A stretch of DNA of 64,000 bases from Myotis daubentonii (GCF_963259705.1 NC_081861.1:106384102-106448101); one strand, 5' to 3'. Counted from the stretch's first letter, positions 48,100 through 61,788 are shown. The notes: generated by a model from the letters alone, not told the origin. Translations and numbers: made by a program.

Positions 48100-48566
48100 T
48101 TAACTTATAATGGGGAAATTTGGAAGGTAATGATGGAACTTTTAATATCTTGATGATGGTGATGGTTTTAAGACTGTATGCATTTGTCAAAGCTTGCAAA
48201 ACTATATGTGAAAGAGTAATTTTTCTTAAACTCTGTATTTTGAGACTACTGCAAATTTATTTCAGTTATATGGAATACTACAGAGATCCTGTTTACCCTT
48301 CACCCAGTTTCTCCCATGGTGACATCTTATAAAAACTATATTATAATATCCCAATATTGACAATGATGCTAACAAGATGCAGAATAATTCCATCACTATA
48401 AGGATCCAAATAGTAAGTTTTACTCTGTGTAGGTTATATCTTTATTCTATAAATAAAGAAAGCTATAAGCCCAAATTGTTTTATAAATAAAATATCAACA
48501 TTAATACTTAATTTTCAAGGCCCTAGAAAACTGATTTTCTAATCATGCTAAATATTTTCATTGAAG

Positions 48567-48900
48567 TGAAATAAGCCAGTCAGTGAAAGATAAATACCAC
48601 ATGATGTTACTTATTTGTGGAATATAAAGAACATTATAAACTGATGAACAAAAAATAGATACAGAGGCAAAGAAGCATCGAACAGACTGTCAAACTACAG
48701 CGGGAAGGCAGGGGAGGGTTGGTGAGGCGGTAAGAGAACAACCAAAGGACTTGTATGCATGCATATAAGCATAACCAATGGATGCAAGATATTGGGTGAA
48801 GGCATGTGCCAGGGGGTAGGTGAGGTCAATGGGGAAAAAAGGAGACATATGTACTACTATTTGTAATACTTTAAAAATAAAATAAAATTTTAAAAAAAAG
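48567..48900 (+). mobile_element. L1 3'UTR
   Basis: AAATAAGCCAGTCAGTGAAAG through CTTGTATGCATGCATATAAG to an A-rich end. Confidence 0.85.
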
Positions 48901-50174
48901 TTAAGAAAAGAAAAATAACTATTTTTGTATAATAACTAAATATATTATGATATTCAGTTTATTTAAAAATATTTTCAATGTCCTATAATGTTATTTCTCT
49001 ATATTTTGAGACTTTAAACTCTACACAACCAATTTAAAACGTAAATGTAATAAAAGTTCATTTTCAAGTTCAGTTCAGCTGAATATGACAATCCTGTAGA
49101 GAAGAACATTGACATTGTTGGACATCCCAGAGAGAAGAAAGGGAAGATAATTTTCTTATCCTTGATTACTTTTCAGAGATTTATGCCACTTCTCAGAGGT
49201 CGTTTGTGGTACTATTTCTGAAAAAAATGATATTTAACACTAGAATTTGCTCAACAATGAACTGAACATTTATTTTACAATATTACGGGTTAGCTACAAG
49301 ATTTTAAAAATATATATTAATCAGTGGTTTTTCCAAGTCACTAATTTGAAATAGAAATAAAGTGTAGAAATCAGCTAAATCAAGGTTTTTTTGGTCGTGG
49401 GGGCCATGGGGAAGTATATTTGTGCAACCATAAATGACTGTTTAATTAGACTTTAAATTTTAAAAGCACATCCAGAACAAAACAACTTAATGAGTATGTA
49501 TTATTAGTAAAGGTAATCTCAGTGATTAATGTGCAAATAACAATAAAAATACTTAAAGTTATTTTCTTACATATATATTTTCTCTTAAATATTCAGCTAA
49601 ATCACAATGTGATTTAAATTTCTGACACTGTATAGATTCTTTTGAAGCATCCATCTTATATAAAAACTGATGTTTGAAATTTTAACCCTGACAGTATGGC
49701 TTCTGTAAATGCTTGCTTGCTTAAATAATAAGAAAAATAAGACTACTCCCATTCCAGAGAGGCCTTAAACTATGCCCCAGACAGAGTTGTCAGTGTTGAC
49801 ACCAGGCCAGGTCTTGAGATATGGTCTCATGGCCCCTTCCCAGCACGCAGGCAATCTTTCTCAGAAGGCCTGGAAGTCTCATTCCACATTTGGGAGACAA
49901 AGGACTGGAAAAAGTATAAATAAAGAGAGTTTCTCCCATGTTGGGAGGCCCAGAATTTGAAAGACACATTTTTCTCTGGGCCTGCACAGAATTTAATAAT
50001 GAAATGTAACTCCCTTTCTCTAAGCTTGGCTTGTTTTTTCTCCAGTCTTCTGCAACAGTTTCCATCTTTATATAGAAATTACTCCTGGATTATGCCCCTC
50101 AGAAACGTATAACTGTAACCACAGACAGTTAAAATCAATTGTGTGTTCAATTTAAAATTTGTAATGGCATATTA
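48901..50174. other. Unassigned; possible LTR near 49690-50165
   Basis: 49690-50165 is more GC-rich than its surroundings, with TATAAATAAAG at about 49916 and a TGTAACTCCC segment, which suggests an old LTR. Target duplications were not found. 48901-49690 shows nothing. Confidence 0.3.
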
Positions 50175-50907
50175 TGATTTCTCAACAGAAAAACATCAGG
50201 CCAGAAAAGACTAGAGGGTAATTTACAAAGTGATGCAAATCAAGGGACTGAATCTAAGAATACTCTATCCAGCAAGGCTATCATTTAAAATAGGAGGGGA
50301 AATAAGAATCTTCACAGACAAAAAAGTCTAAGGGAATTTATCACAACCAAGCCTGCAATGCAAGAAATGCTAAAGGGACTGGTGTAAAAGAAGAAATAAA
50401 AAGCTGAGAAAGAAAACAGGCACAAAAAATAGAAATGCCTACAAACAAGTACCTTTCAATAATAACTTTAAACGTAAATAGACTAAATGGTCCAATTAAA
50501 AGACATCGAGTGGCTGAATGGATAAAAAAACATGACCCATATATTTTCTGTCTATAAGAGACCCACCTCATTAGAAGGGACTCACACAGATTAAAAGTGA
50601 AGGGATGGAAAAATATCTTTCAGGCAAATGGAAATGAAAAAAAAAATCTGGGGTAGCAATACTTATATCAGACAAAATAGACCTCAAAGTGAAGGCCATA
50701 ACAAGAGATAAGGAAGGCCACTTCATAATACTAAAGGGATAGATACAACAAGAGGATATAACCCTGAGAAACATATATGCACTCAATGCAGGAGCACCCA
50801 AATACATAAAAAACTCCTGGAAGATATCAAGGGCGAGATTGACAACAATACAATTATAGTAGGGAACTTTAATACACCACTGACATCACTGGATAAATCC
50901 TCTAGAC

Positions 50908-51117
50908 CAGTGGTTGGCAAACTCATTAGTCAACAGAGCCAAATATCAACAGTACAATGATTGAAATTTCTTTGAGACCAAATTTTTTAAACTTAAACTA
51001 TATAGGTAGGTACATTGTTATTAACTTAATAAGGGCACTCCTAAAGCTTAAGAAGAACCACACTCAAGGGGCCAAAGAGCTGCATGTGGCTCACGAGCCA
51101 CAGTTTCCCGACCGCGG
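50908..51117. mobile_element. Non-autonomous hAT element in an L1
   Basis: It begins CAGTGGTTGGCAAACTC and ends CCCGACCGCGG, imperfect terminal inverted repeats. It is flanked by CTCTAGAC and CTCTAGTA, a decayed 8-bp duplication. It interrupts the L1 endonuclease-coding region. Confidence 0.8.
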
Positions 51118-51862
51118 CTCTAGTAAAAAAATCAGCAAAGAAACAGCAATCCTAAATGACTCACTAGATCGGATGGAATTAATTGCATCTTCAAAACATT
51201 TCACCCCAAAGCCACAGAATATACCTTCTTCTCAAGTGAACATGGGACATTTTCAAAAATAGACCACATATTGGGTCACAATCAAAGTCTCCCCAAATTC
51301 AAGAAGATTGAAATCATACCAAGCATCTTCTCAGACAACAATGGCATAATATTAGAAAATAACTACAATAAAAACAACCCAAAACACTCAAACACTTGGA
51401 AGCTGAATAGCATGTTATTACTTATTGATTGGATTACCAATGAGATCAAAGAAGAAATTAAAAACATCCTGGAAACTAATGACAATGAAAACACAACAAT
51501 CAAAAATCTATGGGACATAATGAAAGCAGTCCTGAGAGGGAAGTTTATAGCTTTACAGGTCTACCTCAAAAAACAAGAAAAAATGGTAGTAAATCATCTA
51601 ACTCTACATCTCAAAGAATTAGAAAGAGAGCAACAAGAAAAGCCAAGAGTGAGCAGAAAGAAGGAGATAATAAAGCTTAGAGCTGAAATAGTTGACATAG
51701 AGACCAAAAAAGACAATACAGAAAATCAATGAAACCAAGAGCTGGTTCTTTGAAAGGATAAACAACATTGATGCACCTCTCACCAAGAAGTAGAGAGAGG
51801 ACCCAAATAAACAAAATCAGAAATGATAGAGGCGAAATAACAACAGACCCACAGAAATACAA

Positions 51863-53642
51863 ATGATTGTTAAAAAATACTATGAACAACTCTACTCCAA
51901 CAAACCAGACAACTTGGAGGAAATGGACATATTCCTAGAAAAATACAACATTCCAAAACTTGATCAGGAAGAATCTAAAAATCTCAATAGGCCAATAACT
52001 ATGGAAGAAATTGAAGCAGTCATCAAAAAGCTTCCAGTAAACAAAAGCCCAGGACCAGAGGGCTTCACAGGGGAGTTTTACCAAACATTCAAGGAAGAAC
52101 TAAAACCTATTCTCCTCAAACTACTACAAAAAATTCAAGAGGAAGGAACACATCCAAGCTCATTCTATGATGCCAGCATCACCCTAATACCAAAACCAGA
52201 TAAAGACAATACAATGAAAGAGAATTACAGGCCAATATCCCTCATGAACATAGATGCCAAAATCCTCAACAAAATTTTAGCATATCGGATCCAGCAGTAC
52301 ATCAGAAAGATCATACACCATGACCAAGTAGGATGTATCCCAGGGATGCAAGGATGGTACAATATCCACAAATCAATAAATGTGATACATCACATAAACA
52401 AATTGAAAGAAAAAAAACCACATAGTCATATCAATTGATGGAGAAAAAGCATTTGACAAAATTCAACACCCATTTTTGATAAAAACTCTCAGCAAGATGG
52501 CAATAGAAGGATCATACCTCAACAACAGAAAAGCCATTTATGAAAAACCCACAGCCAACATCATACTCAATGGACAAAAACTAAAACCATTTCCCTTAAG
52601 AACAGGAACAAGACAGGCATGCCCACTCTCACCACTGCTGTTCAACATAGTACTGGAATTATTAGCCATTGCAATTAGACAAGAAGAAGAAACAAAAGGC
52701 ATCTAAATTGGAAAAGAAGAAGTAAAACTGTCCTTATTTGCATATGACATGATATTGTACATAAAAAACTCTAAAGATTCCATCAAAAAACTATTAGACT
52801 TAATAAATGAATTCGGCAATGTAGCAGGATACAAAATTAACGCCAAGAAATCTATGGAATTTCTATACACCAATAATGAACTTACAGAAAGAGAGACTAA
52901 AAAAGCAATCCCATTTACCATCGCACCAAAAAAATCAGGATCCCTAGGAATAAACTTAACTAAAGAGATAAAAGACCACTACTCAGAAAACTACAGGACA
53001 TTGAAAAAAGAGATAGAGGAAGACATAAACAGATGGAAGAACATACCATGTTCTTGGATTGGTAGAATCGACATCATTAAAATGTCCATACTACCCAAAG
53101 CAATCTATAAATTCAACACACTTCGCGTTAAAATACCAATGGCATATTTCACGGACATCGAACGAACTCTCCAAAAATTCATCTGGAATAAAATACGACC
53201 CCGAATAGCTGCAGCAATCCTGAGAAAAAAGAACAAAGTAGGTGGGACCTCAATACTAGATATAAAGCTGTATTACAAAGCCACTGTTCTCAAAACTGCC
53301 TGGTACTGGCACAAGAACGGACATATAGATCAATGGAATAGAATAGCGAGCCCAGAAATTGACCTGAATCAATATGCTCAATTAATATTTGACAAAGGAG
53401 GCAAGAACATACAATGGAGTCAAGACAGTCTCTTCAATAAATGGTGTTGTGAAAATTGGACAGATACATGCAAAAAAATGAAACTAGACCACCAACTTAC
53501 ACCATACACAAAAATAAACTCAAAATGGATAAAGGACTTAAATGTAAGATGGGAAATCATAAAAAAAAAGGTAGAGGAATCCAAAGGCAACAAAATCTCA
53601 GATATATGCCGAAGCAATTTCTTCACCGATACAGTTCCCTAG
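51863..53642 (+). pseudogene. L1 ORF2 reverse-transcriptase region, broken
   Basis: Readable pieces: [20 protein letters not shown] and [20 protein letters not shown] (fingers), [20 protein letters not shown] (palm), and [20 protein letters not shown] (thumb side). The catalytic FADD box reads FAYD because codon 52743-52745 is TAT. Stops occur after HIN (about 52436) and KGI (about 52705). Confidence 0.9.
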
Positions 53643-54954
53643 GCATTGGAAACTAAAGAGTAAATAAACAAATGGGACTACATCAAAATAAAAAGCTTCT
53701 GCTCAGCAAAAGAAACCATCAACAAAACAACAAGAAAGCCCACTGTGTGGGAAAACATATATCCCAATGTTATCACGGATAAGGGTTTAATCTCCAACAT
53801 TTATAGGGAACTCATACAACATAACAAAAGGAAGATAAACAATCCAATCAAAAAATGAGCAAAGGCACTAAGAAAAACACTTTTCAAAAGAGGACATTCA
53901 GAAAGCCAGGAGACATATGAAAACATGCTCAAAGTCACTAATCATCCAAGAAATGCAAATCAAAACAACAATGAGGTACCATCTCACACCTGTCAGAATG
54001 GCTATTATCAATAAATCAACAAACGACAAGTGCTGGAGAGGATGTGGAGAAAAAGGAACACTCATGCACTGCTGGTGGGAATGCAGACTGGTGCAGCCAC
54101 TATGGATGACAGTATGGAGTTTCCTCAAAAAGTTTAAAATGGAACTCCCATTTGACCCAGTGATCCCACTTTTAGGAATATATCCCAAGAAACCAAAAAC
54201 ACCAATCAGAAAGGATATATGCACCCCTATGTTCATAGCAGCACAATTCACCATAGCTAAGATCTGCAAACAGCCTAAGTGCCCATCAGCAGATGAATGG
54301 TTTAGACAACTGTGGTACATCTACACAATAGAATACTATGCTGCTGTATAAAAGAAGGAATTCTTACCATAGTCAATGAAGGAAAAATACCACATGATGT
54401 CACTCATTTCTGGATAATAAAGACTATTATAAACTTATGAACAAAAATAGATACAGAGGCAGAGCTGCCTCGAACAGACTGTCAAACTACAGCAGGAAGG
54501 CCGGGGAGGGTTTCGGGGGGGGGGGCGGTAAGAGATCAACCAAAGTACTTGTATGCATGCATATAAGCATAACCAATGGACACAAGACACTGGGGGGTAT
54601 GGGAGGCTATGGGAAGGTCAAGGGGTGGAAAAAAAAGGAGACATATATAATACTCTTTGTAATACTTTAAGCAATAAAACAAAAAAAGAGAAAGAAATGA
54701 TATGGTTGATAAAATTATCCTACTAGAGAAATGAATCATATTTGCTATATAAAAAAACTATTCTTAAAATACTTGCTGTGAATGGTCACACTTTAACCAA
54801 TATTATTGGAATGTTGAGAGATTAAATCTGTAAGTTTATTATTCATTACAAAACTCTGAATTAGGATATAATCATAAAACAGTATAAAATATCTAAGGTG
54901 TATTATTGCTCACATTTTAAAGATACTCAATTAAAATTTTAAGCATACATATAT

Positions 54955-57900
54955 GGGAATTTTTCAAGATGGCTGCAGAATAGGTGGAAGCTACACTCAC
55001 CTCCTTCCAGTAACAAACCAGATTTACAGCTAAATTTCAGAGCAATCAACCCAAATAACAAAAATGAAGGTCAGCTGAACAGGAATATTATATCCAAGGA
55101 TTAATAGAAGAAGCTACATAGAGACTGGTAAGAAGGGCAAAGATATGGAGAGGACTGGCCCCTGCATCCATGATGGTAGCTGAGAAGCTGAAGGAAAAGC
55201 AGCAAAAGTCCCCCATGAGGAGCATGGGCTCTCAACTCCATGGTGAGACCCCCAACCCAGAGCACCAAGACTTGATGAAAAAAAAGTCTGCATAACATTT
55301 AGCAGTAAAAATTAGTGGGGATTCTGTCTGCAGGGAATAGAGGGTCTCCTAGAATGCTAACACACAGGAGCTGGTTCTCTGGCACTTACCTGGGGCTCTG
55401 GTAGAGGGAAGGTGACTCAGGGCATGCAGCCATCACAAAGAGAAAAGCTGGGTGACACAGCCCCAAAGAGAGATCTGAAAGGTCCACTAATAAAGTCTCG
55501 GTCCTGAGTCAACATCCCACACCACTCTCAGGTACCATCTTTCCAGGGTTAGGCACTCTTATTTTTACACAGCTTGGGGGAGTGCACTAACAGTTCTCCA
55601 CTTACTGGTGATACCACTCTGCCAATCTTGAGTCTGGCAGACAGTCCTATTGGCTGCAACCAACAGGGACATTGGTGGGTCTTTCTCTGGAGAAACTACA
55701 GGCAGACACTCAGACAGACACTGAACTGTAGGGCTTAGGAATGGTGGCCAGTCTTTCTCTCCAACCTGTAGGCTCAGACAGCACCACCCCTAACAGGAGA
55801 CAGTTTTGTTTTATCTTCCCAAGTCAAGATGGCTGCAACCTGATGATCTCAATTCCACTGGGGAAGGAAGGACCACCAAGAGTTGGGACATTTGGAGCAC
55901 ATCTCCCTCAGAGGCTCCAGTCTGGGGCTCAAGTGGGTGAAGCATTGCCCTGCTCCAGCAGGCTTGGCTGGCACCTCCACTAATGGAAGAATATCTTGAA
56001 CTGGTTCCCAAGTTCCAGTGGCTCCATCCTGCTGAGCTCAATTCCATGGGTGGAAGAGAATTCCAGTGAGAACTGGGACCTTTGAAGAATGTCTCACTCA
56101 CAGCCCTCATCTGGGTCTCTAATAGCAGCTCTAGAACAAAGGAGAGGCGAGAAACTTGCCTGTCTCCCACAGGGTTAGCCAGTAACACCCCAAAAGAAGA
56201 CTGCCTTGATCTGTTTTCACAGATCTCAATGGACCCACTCTACTGATCTCAGCTCAGTGGGAGGAAGGGAATGCTGCTCAAAGATGGGACTTCTGGAGTG
56301 GGTCTCCCTCACAAGCTCCAATCCGGAGTTCAAGTGGGCAGGCTGTGCAACTAAGGGGAGGCATGGAGCTTGACCCTGCTCCTGCAAGAACACTCAGAGC
56401 CACCTCCAATAGAGGACAATTTCTATTTGTTTTCCCAAGTTCCAGTGGCCCTACCCTGCTCATCTTGCTCCTGTAGTGGGGATAGCTGGCTGATCCCAAC
56501 CTGAATTGATGGCGCACTCCTATTGGGGGAGCTAGAGTTAGAGACTCTATCAGAGACTCAGTGGTATGGCTCTGAAGAAAGGACCACATTCTCTCCACTG
56601 ATAGGCTGACCATACTATCCCCAAGTAGAGGACCCTACTAACACTGTACTCCATACCCAGTCATCCAGCCCTACATAAACAAATGGAAGAATATAACGTG
56701 TTCATGGATTGGTAGAATCAACATCATAAAAATGTCCATACTACCCAAAGCAATCTATAGATTCAATGTAATCCCCATTAAAATACCAATGGCATATTTC
56801 ACAGACCTAAAACAAACTCGCCAAAAATTCATTTGGAATAAAAAATGACCCCAAATAGCCGCAGAAATCCTGAGAAAGAAGAACAAAGTTGGAGGGATCA
56901 CAATACCAGATATCAAGCTATATTACAAACCCACCATTCTCAAAACTGCCTGGTACTGGCACAAGAACAGACAGACTAATGGGACAGAACAGATAACCCA
57001 GAAATCGACCCAAGCCATTATGCTCAATTAATATTTGACAAAGGAGGCAAGAGCATACAATGAAGTCAAGACAATATCTTCAATAAATGGTCTTGGGAAA
57101 ATTCTATTCAGCAAAAGAAACCATCAACAACACAACAAGAAAGCCCACTGAGAACATATTTTCCAATGTTATACCAGAGGGTGTAATCTCCAAAATGTAT
57201 AGGGAACTCATACATTTCAACAAAAGGAAGATAAACAATCCAATCAAAAAATGGGCAAAGGACCTAAATAGACACTTTTCAAAAGTGGACACATATAAGA
57301 CCAAGAGACATATGAAAACATGCTCAAAGTCACTAATCATCTGAGAGATGCAAATCAAAATGACAATGAGGTACTATCTCACACTTGTCAGAATGGCTAT
57401 CATCAACAAATCAACAAACAACAAGTGTTGGCGAGGATGTGGAGAAAAAGTAACTCTCATGCACTGCTGGTGGGAACGCAGACTGGTGCAGCCACTGTGG
57501 AGAACAGTATGGAGTTTCCTCAAAACAACGAAAATGGAACTCCCATTTGACCCAGTGATCCCACTTCTAGGAATATATCCCAAGAAATCAGAAACACCAA
57601 TCAGAAAGGACATATGAACCCCTATGTTCATAGCAGCACAATTTACAATAGCTAAGATTTGGAAACAGCTTAAGTTCCCATTAACAGATGAATGGACTAA
57701 AAAACTGGGTACATCAACATAATGTAATACTACACTGATGTAAAAAAGAAAGAACTTCTAACATTCACAACAGCATGGATGGCCTTGGAGAGCATTATGC
57801 TCAGTGAAAAAAAGCCAGTTGCAGAAAGATAAATATCACATGAGCTCCTTCATTTGAGGAATATGATGAACAACAAAAACTGATGAACAAAAATAGATCC

Positions 57901-58140
57901 AGAGACATAGAAGCATGGAACAGACCATCAAACCTCAGAGGGAAGGAAGGAGAGGATGTGTGTGGGGGGCGTGGAGGGGGTAAGAGGTCAACCAGAGGAC
58001 TTATATGCATGCATATGAGCAAAACCAATGGACATAGATATTAAGGGGGTGAGGGCATGTGCTACATGGTGAGAGTGGCCAGAGAGAGGTCTAAAGGGGG
58101 AAAAGGAGACATATGTAATACTGTAAACAATAAAGAATAA
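54955..58140 (+). mobile_element. L1 with 5'UTR fused to ORF2 tail
   Basis: 5'UTR-like region from CAAGATGGCTGCAGAATAGG (54967) to about 56660, including ~200 bp tandem monomers. It then joins directly to ORF2 text (AATATAACGTGTTCATGGAT) and runs to the 3'UTR near 58140. ORF1 and most of ORF2 are missing. Confidence 0.8.
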
Positions 58141-58149
58141 TAATAATAA

Positions 58150-58750
58150 AAGAACAGGCATATAGAGCAATTGAATAGAACAGAGAGCTCAGAAATAAAC
58201 CCACACCTTTATGGTCAACTAATATTTGACGAATAAGGTAAACACATACAATGAGGTAATGATAGTCTCTTTCATATAAGGTGTTGGGAAAATTGGACAG
58301 ATACATTCAAAATAATGAAACTAGACCACCATCTTATACCATACACAAAAATAAATCCAAATGCATTAGAAACTTAAATGTAAATATTGAAATCATAAAA
58401 ATCCTAGAAGAAACATAGGCAGTTAAATCTCAGATATTTCTCGAAGCAGTATTTTTGCAGGTATATCTTCCAAGGCAAGGGAAACAAATAAAAAATATGA
58501 AACTATATCAAACTAAAAAGTTTTTTCACAGCAAAAAATCCCATCAACAATCGTGTGGTGATTGCAATGGGGAGGTGAGATGGAAGGAGGTGGAGAAGAA
58601 TATAGTGAGTATAAACATTGATGGACAGAGACTTGACTTGGGATGGTGAACACACAAAACAGTGTACAGATGAAGTGTCATAGAATTGTGCCCCTGAAAT
58701 CAGTATAATTTTGTTAACCAGTGTCACCACAATAAATTCAATTTAAAGGA
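58150..58750 (+). mobile_element. Older L1 3' portion, internally deleted
   Basis: ORF2 text from GGCATATAGAGCAATTGAAT, then a jump to the 3'UTR (GTGGTGATTGCAATGGGGAG), ending CACCACAATAAATTCAATTT. Confidence 0.78.
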
Positions 58751-58889
58751 AAAGAATGAAAAGATAATTTGAAAATCAAGAGTGATGGGCTAGGGAAGAG
58801 AGCTGCCAGCTAATGAATATCTAACTTCTTAACCCATAATGCTATTTAATAATATACTCCATCCCATTTAGAAATGAAATATATTGTAA

Positions 58890-59985
58890 TTGTTTATTTT
58901 AAAAGTGAAAAGATAACCCACTGAATGGGAGAACATATTCACCAATGATACATCTGATAAGTGGTTAATATCCAAGATATATAAAGAACTTATAAAACTC
59001 AATACAAAAAAAAAACAACAGAAACAATTTTGTTAAAAGATGGGCAAAGATCCAAATGACACTTTTCTCCCAAGAGAACATAGAGATGGCCAATAGACAT
59101 GAAAATGTGCTAAAGTAACTAGTTATCACAGAGATACTAATTAAAACCACAATGAGATATCACTTCATGCTATTCAGAATGTCTATCAAAAATAAATCAA
59201 CAAACAGCAAGTGCTGGCAAGGATGTAGAGAAAATGAAACCTTCATGCATGGTTGATAGAAATGCAGACTGGTGCAACCACTGTAAAAAACAATATGGAG
59301 TTTCCTCAAAAAATTAAAAATGGAACTGTCTTTTAAGCCAGAATTTCCACTGGATATGTATCTGAAGAGACCTGAGACCCTTATTCGGAAAAATATTTGT
59401 ACTCCCAGTTCATTGAAGTTTTATTTGCAGCAGCTTTGGAAACAGCCGAAGTATCCATCAGTACATGAGTGAATAACAAAGCTGTGGTAATTTACCACAA
59501 TGGAATACTACTGGGCCATAAAACAGAAGGAACTCTTATTCTTTCTGACAGCATGGATGAACCTGGAAAATATTCTGCTAAGTAAAATAAGCCAGTCAGA
59601 GAATGACAAATGCCATATGATTTGATTTATATGTGGAAGCTAATGAACTAACAAAATATAAAGAGAAACATGAACTAACAAACAAAATATAAGTAGAAAC
59701 AGATACATAGAACAGACTGTCAGCTGTCAGAGAAGAGGAGTTTGGCTAAGATTAAACAAAATTTATTATACATATATAAAAAATAAAACACATAGACTCA
59801 TTCAATAGTATGTGATAGCCAAAGGGAAAAGGAGTAGGAGGAGGTAAAAGAGGGAAAAGGGGGAATAGAAGTGGTAAATTAGAAAGAGACTTTACTTTGG
59901 GCGATGGGTATGCAGATGATGTTTTGCTGAGTTTACACTTGAAACCTGTATGGTTTTATCCAATGTTACATCAATATTATATATA
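58890..59985 (+). mobile_element. Older L1 3' portion
   Basis: ORF2 C-terminus and 3'UTR (GGATGTAGAGAAAATGAAAC, AGCCAGTCAGAGAATGACAA). The tail is cut by the Helitron at 59988. Confidence 0.8.
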
Positions 59986-59987
59986 TA

Positions 59988-61283
59988 CTAGGGGCCCGGT
60001 GCACGAAATTCGTGCACTGGGTGTGTGTGGGGGGGAATGTCCCTCAGCCAAGCCTGCCCCCTCTCACATACTGGGAGCCCTCAGGCGTTGACCCCCATCA
60101 CCCTCCAATCGCAGGATCGGCCCCTTGCCCAGGCCTGACGCCTCTGATAGAGGCGTCAGACCTGGGCAGGGGACCCTCATTTCCCCCCATCACTGGTTCT
60201 GCCCTCAGCCCAGGCCTGATGCCTCTGGCCCAGGCATCAGGCCTGGGCAGGGGACCCCCAGACCCCTCCGATTGCTGGCTCTGCCCCTTGCCCAGGCCTG
60301 ATGCCTCAGCCAGAGGTGTAGACACCCATCACCCTCCGATCATCTGATCGGCCCCTTGCCCAGGCCTGACGCCTCCGCCAGAGGTGTCAGGCTTGGACAG
60401 GGGACCCCCATCTCCCCTCAATCACTGGCTCTGGCCCCCGCCCAGGCCTGAGGCCTCTGGCCCAGGAATCATGCCTGGGCAGGGGACCCCCATCTCCCTC
60501 TGATCGCTTGCTCCACCCCCCGCCCAAGCCTGACGCCTCTGACCCAGGCTTCAGGCCTGGGCAAGGGGACCATCATATCCCCCCAATCCCTGGCTCAGCC
60601 CCCCGTCCAGGCCTGATGCCTCGGCCAGAGGAGTTGACCCTCATCACCCTCCGATCACCAATCACCGGATCGGCCCCTTGACCAGGCCTGAGGCCTCCGG
60701 CAGAGGTGTCAGGCCTGGGCAGGGAACCCCCAGCTCCCCGCGGTTGCAGGCTCCGCCCCTGCCCAGGCCTAACGCCTCTGGCTGAGGCGTCCGGCTTGGG
60801 CAGCAGGGACCCGCAGTTGCAGCGGCCCCGCGATCGTGGGCTCCGCTTTAGGCCCAGGCAAGGGACCCTTAGCTCCCGGGACTGCCAGCTTCGACTGTGC
60901 CCAGCTCCCATCGCTGACTCCACCCCTACTTCCTGCTATCACTGGCCAGGGCGGCAAAGGCGCCTGATTCTCCGATCATGGCTGGGGGGCAGGGCAAAGG
61001 CGGCCCCAGGGCCGCCTTTGCCCTGCCCCCCAGCTCTTAGCTCCCCCCTGGGTTTCCGATCACTGTCAGTGGCAGGGGGCTTCTTCCTGCTTTCCCTTTC
61101 ACCTCCCTGCATTGTGCCTACATATGCAAATTAACCGCCATCTTGTTGGCAGTTAACTGCCAATATTAGTTGTCAGTTAACTGCCAATCATAGTTGGCAG
61201 TTAATTTGCATATAGCCCTGATTAGCCAATGAAAAGGGTATCGTCGTACGCCAATTACCATTTTTCTCTTTTATTAGTGTAGA
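59988..61283 (-). mobile_element. Helitron with nine-unit hairpin array
   Basis: CTAG at 59988, perfect GTGCACGAATTTCGTGCAC-type hairpin, 5' TCTACACTAATAAAAGAG ending at 61283, A|T flanks in an L1 tail. It holds an ~82 bp tandem repeat (60128-60800), and near the 5' end AAGATGGCGGT, two ATGCAAAT-type octamers and a CCAAT box. It is related to 10642-12241. Confidence 0.9.
60128..60800 (-). repeat. Tandem hairpin units in a Helitron (nine units)
   Basis: Units begin near 60128, 60209, 60291, 60359, 60441, 60523, 60606, 60682 and 60762, mostly 80-83 bp apart. Each contains CCCAGGCCTGAYGCC and its near-complement GGCRTCAGGCCTGGG. Three units have a shortened right arm. Confidence 0.88.
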
Positions 61284-61560
61284 TATATCACATTTTCTTC
61301 CTGTTAAAAGCCTTGTGTCCATTGTTTATAAATTAATACTGATTCTAACTACTCTTCCCTCCTCATGCAGTTTAAGTCCAAAAGGTGCAAAAACAAAATT
61401 TATTTCATAAGACTAAACATAAAACAACTTGAAATAATTATTCACCCAATTAACCTTAATGTAGAAGAGAGATATAGGTATGATTTATTCTACTTTTTTC
61501 CTACCTTTCTTTCTCATCCCTGACAAATAGATATAATTTATTAAGAAAAAATGAAAATAA
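61284..61560. other. L1 tail remnant and AT-rich sequence
   Basis: Follows the Helitron insertion; no clear feature. Confidence 0.45.
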
Positions 61561-61788
61561 TCCCATATAATAAAAGGCTAATATGCAAATTGTCCCCTTG
61601 GGAGTTCGACCAAGTAGGAGTTTGACCACTCGCTATGATGTGTGCTGACCACCAGGGGGGTGCTGTAGAACAAAGGAAGGCCCAGCCAGCAGCCGGCAGA
61701 CAGGAGAAAGAAGGCCCCAATTGGCCCTGATCGCCAGCTAGTCCTAAGTACTCTACCCGTGCACAAATTTTGTGCACCGGGCCTCTAG
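61561..61788 (+). mobile_element. Small Helitron
   Basis: 5' TCCCATATAATAAAAGGC, octamer ATGCAAAT at about 61582, one CTGACCACCAGGGGGG motif, 3' GCACAAATTTTGTGCAC hairpin and CTAG at 61785-61788. Non-coding. Confidence 0.85.

Larger units (their letters stand above)
45480..48260 (+). mobile_element. Old L1, several pieces
   Basis: ORF2-like text at 45480-46015 and 46690-47740 and 3'UTR at 48100-48260 (GATGATGGTGATGGTTTTAA). It is interrupted by unassigned sequence (46016-46689) and by the Helitron at 47746. Confidence 0.7.
50175..54690 (+). mobile_element. L1 with most of ORF2
   Basis: It starts in the late ORF1 region (near 50190), then endonuclease, reverse transcriptase and C-terminal segments, and 3'UTR to about 54690. 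It is interrupted by a hAT element. Many frames are closed, but long stretches remain readable, so it is relatively young. Confidence 0.9.

Noticed and set aside
49590..49660. Minus-strand reading MDASKESIQCQKFKSHCDLA as a coding exon
   Set aside because: No match to RSK or another known family, and no good splice sites.
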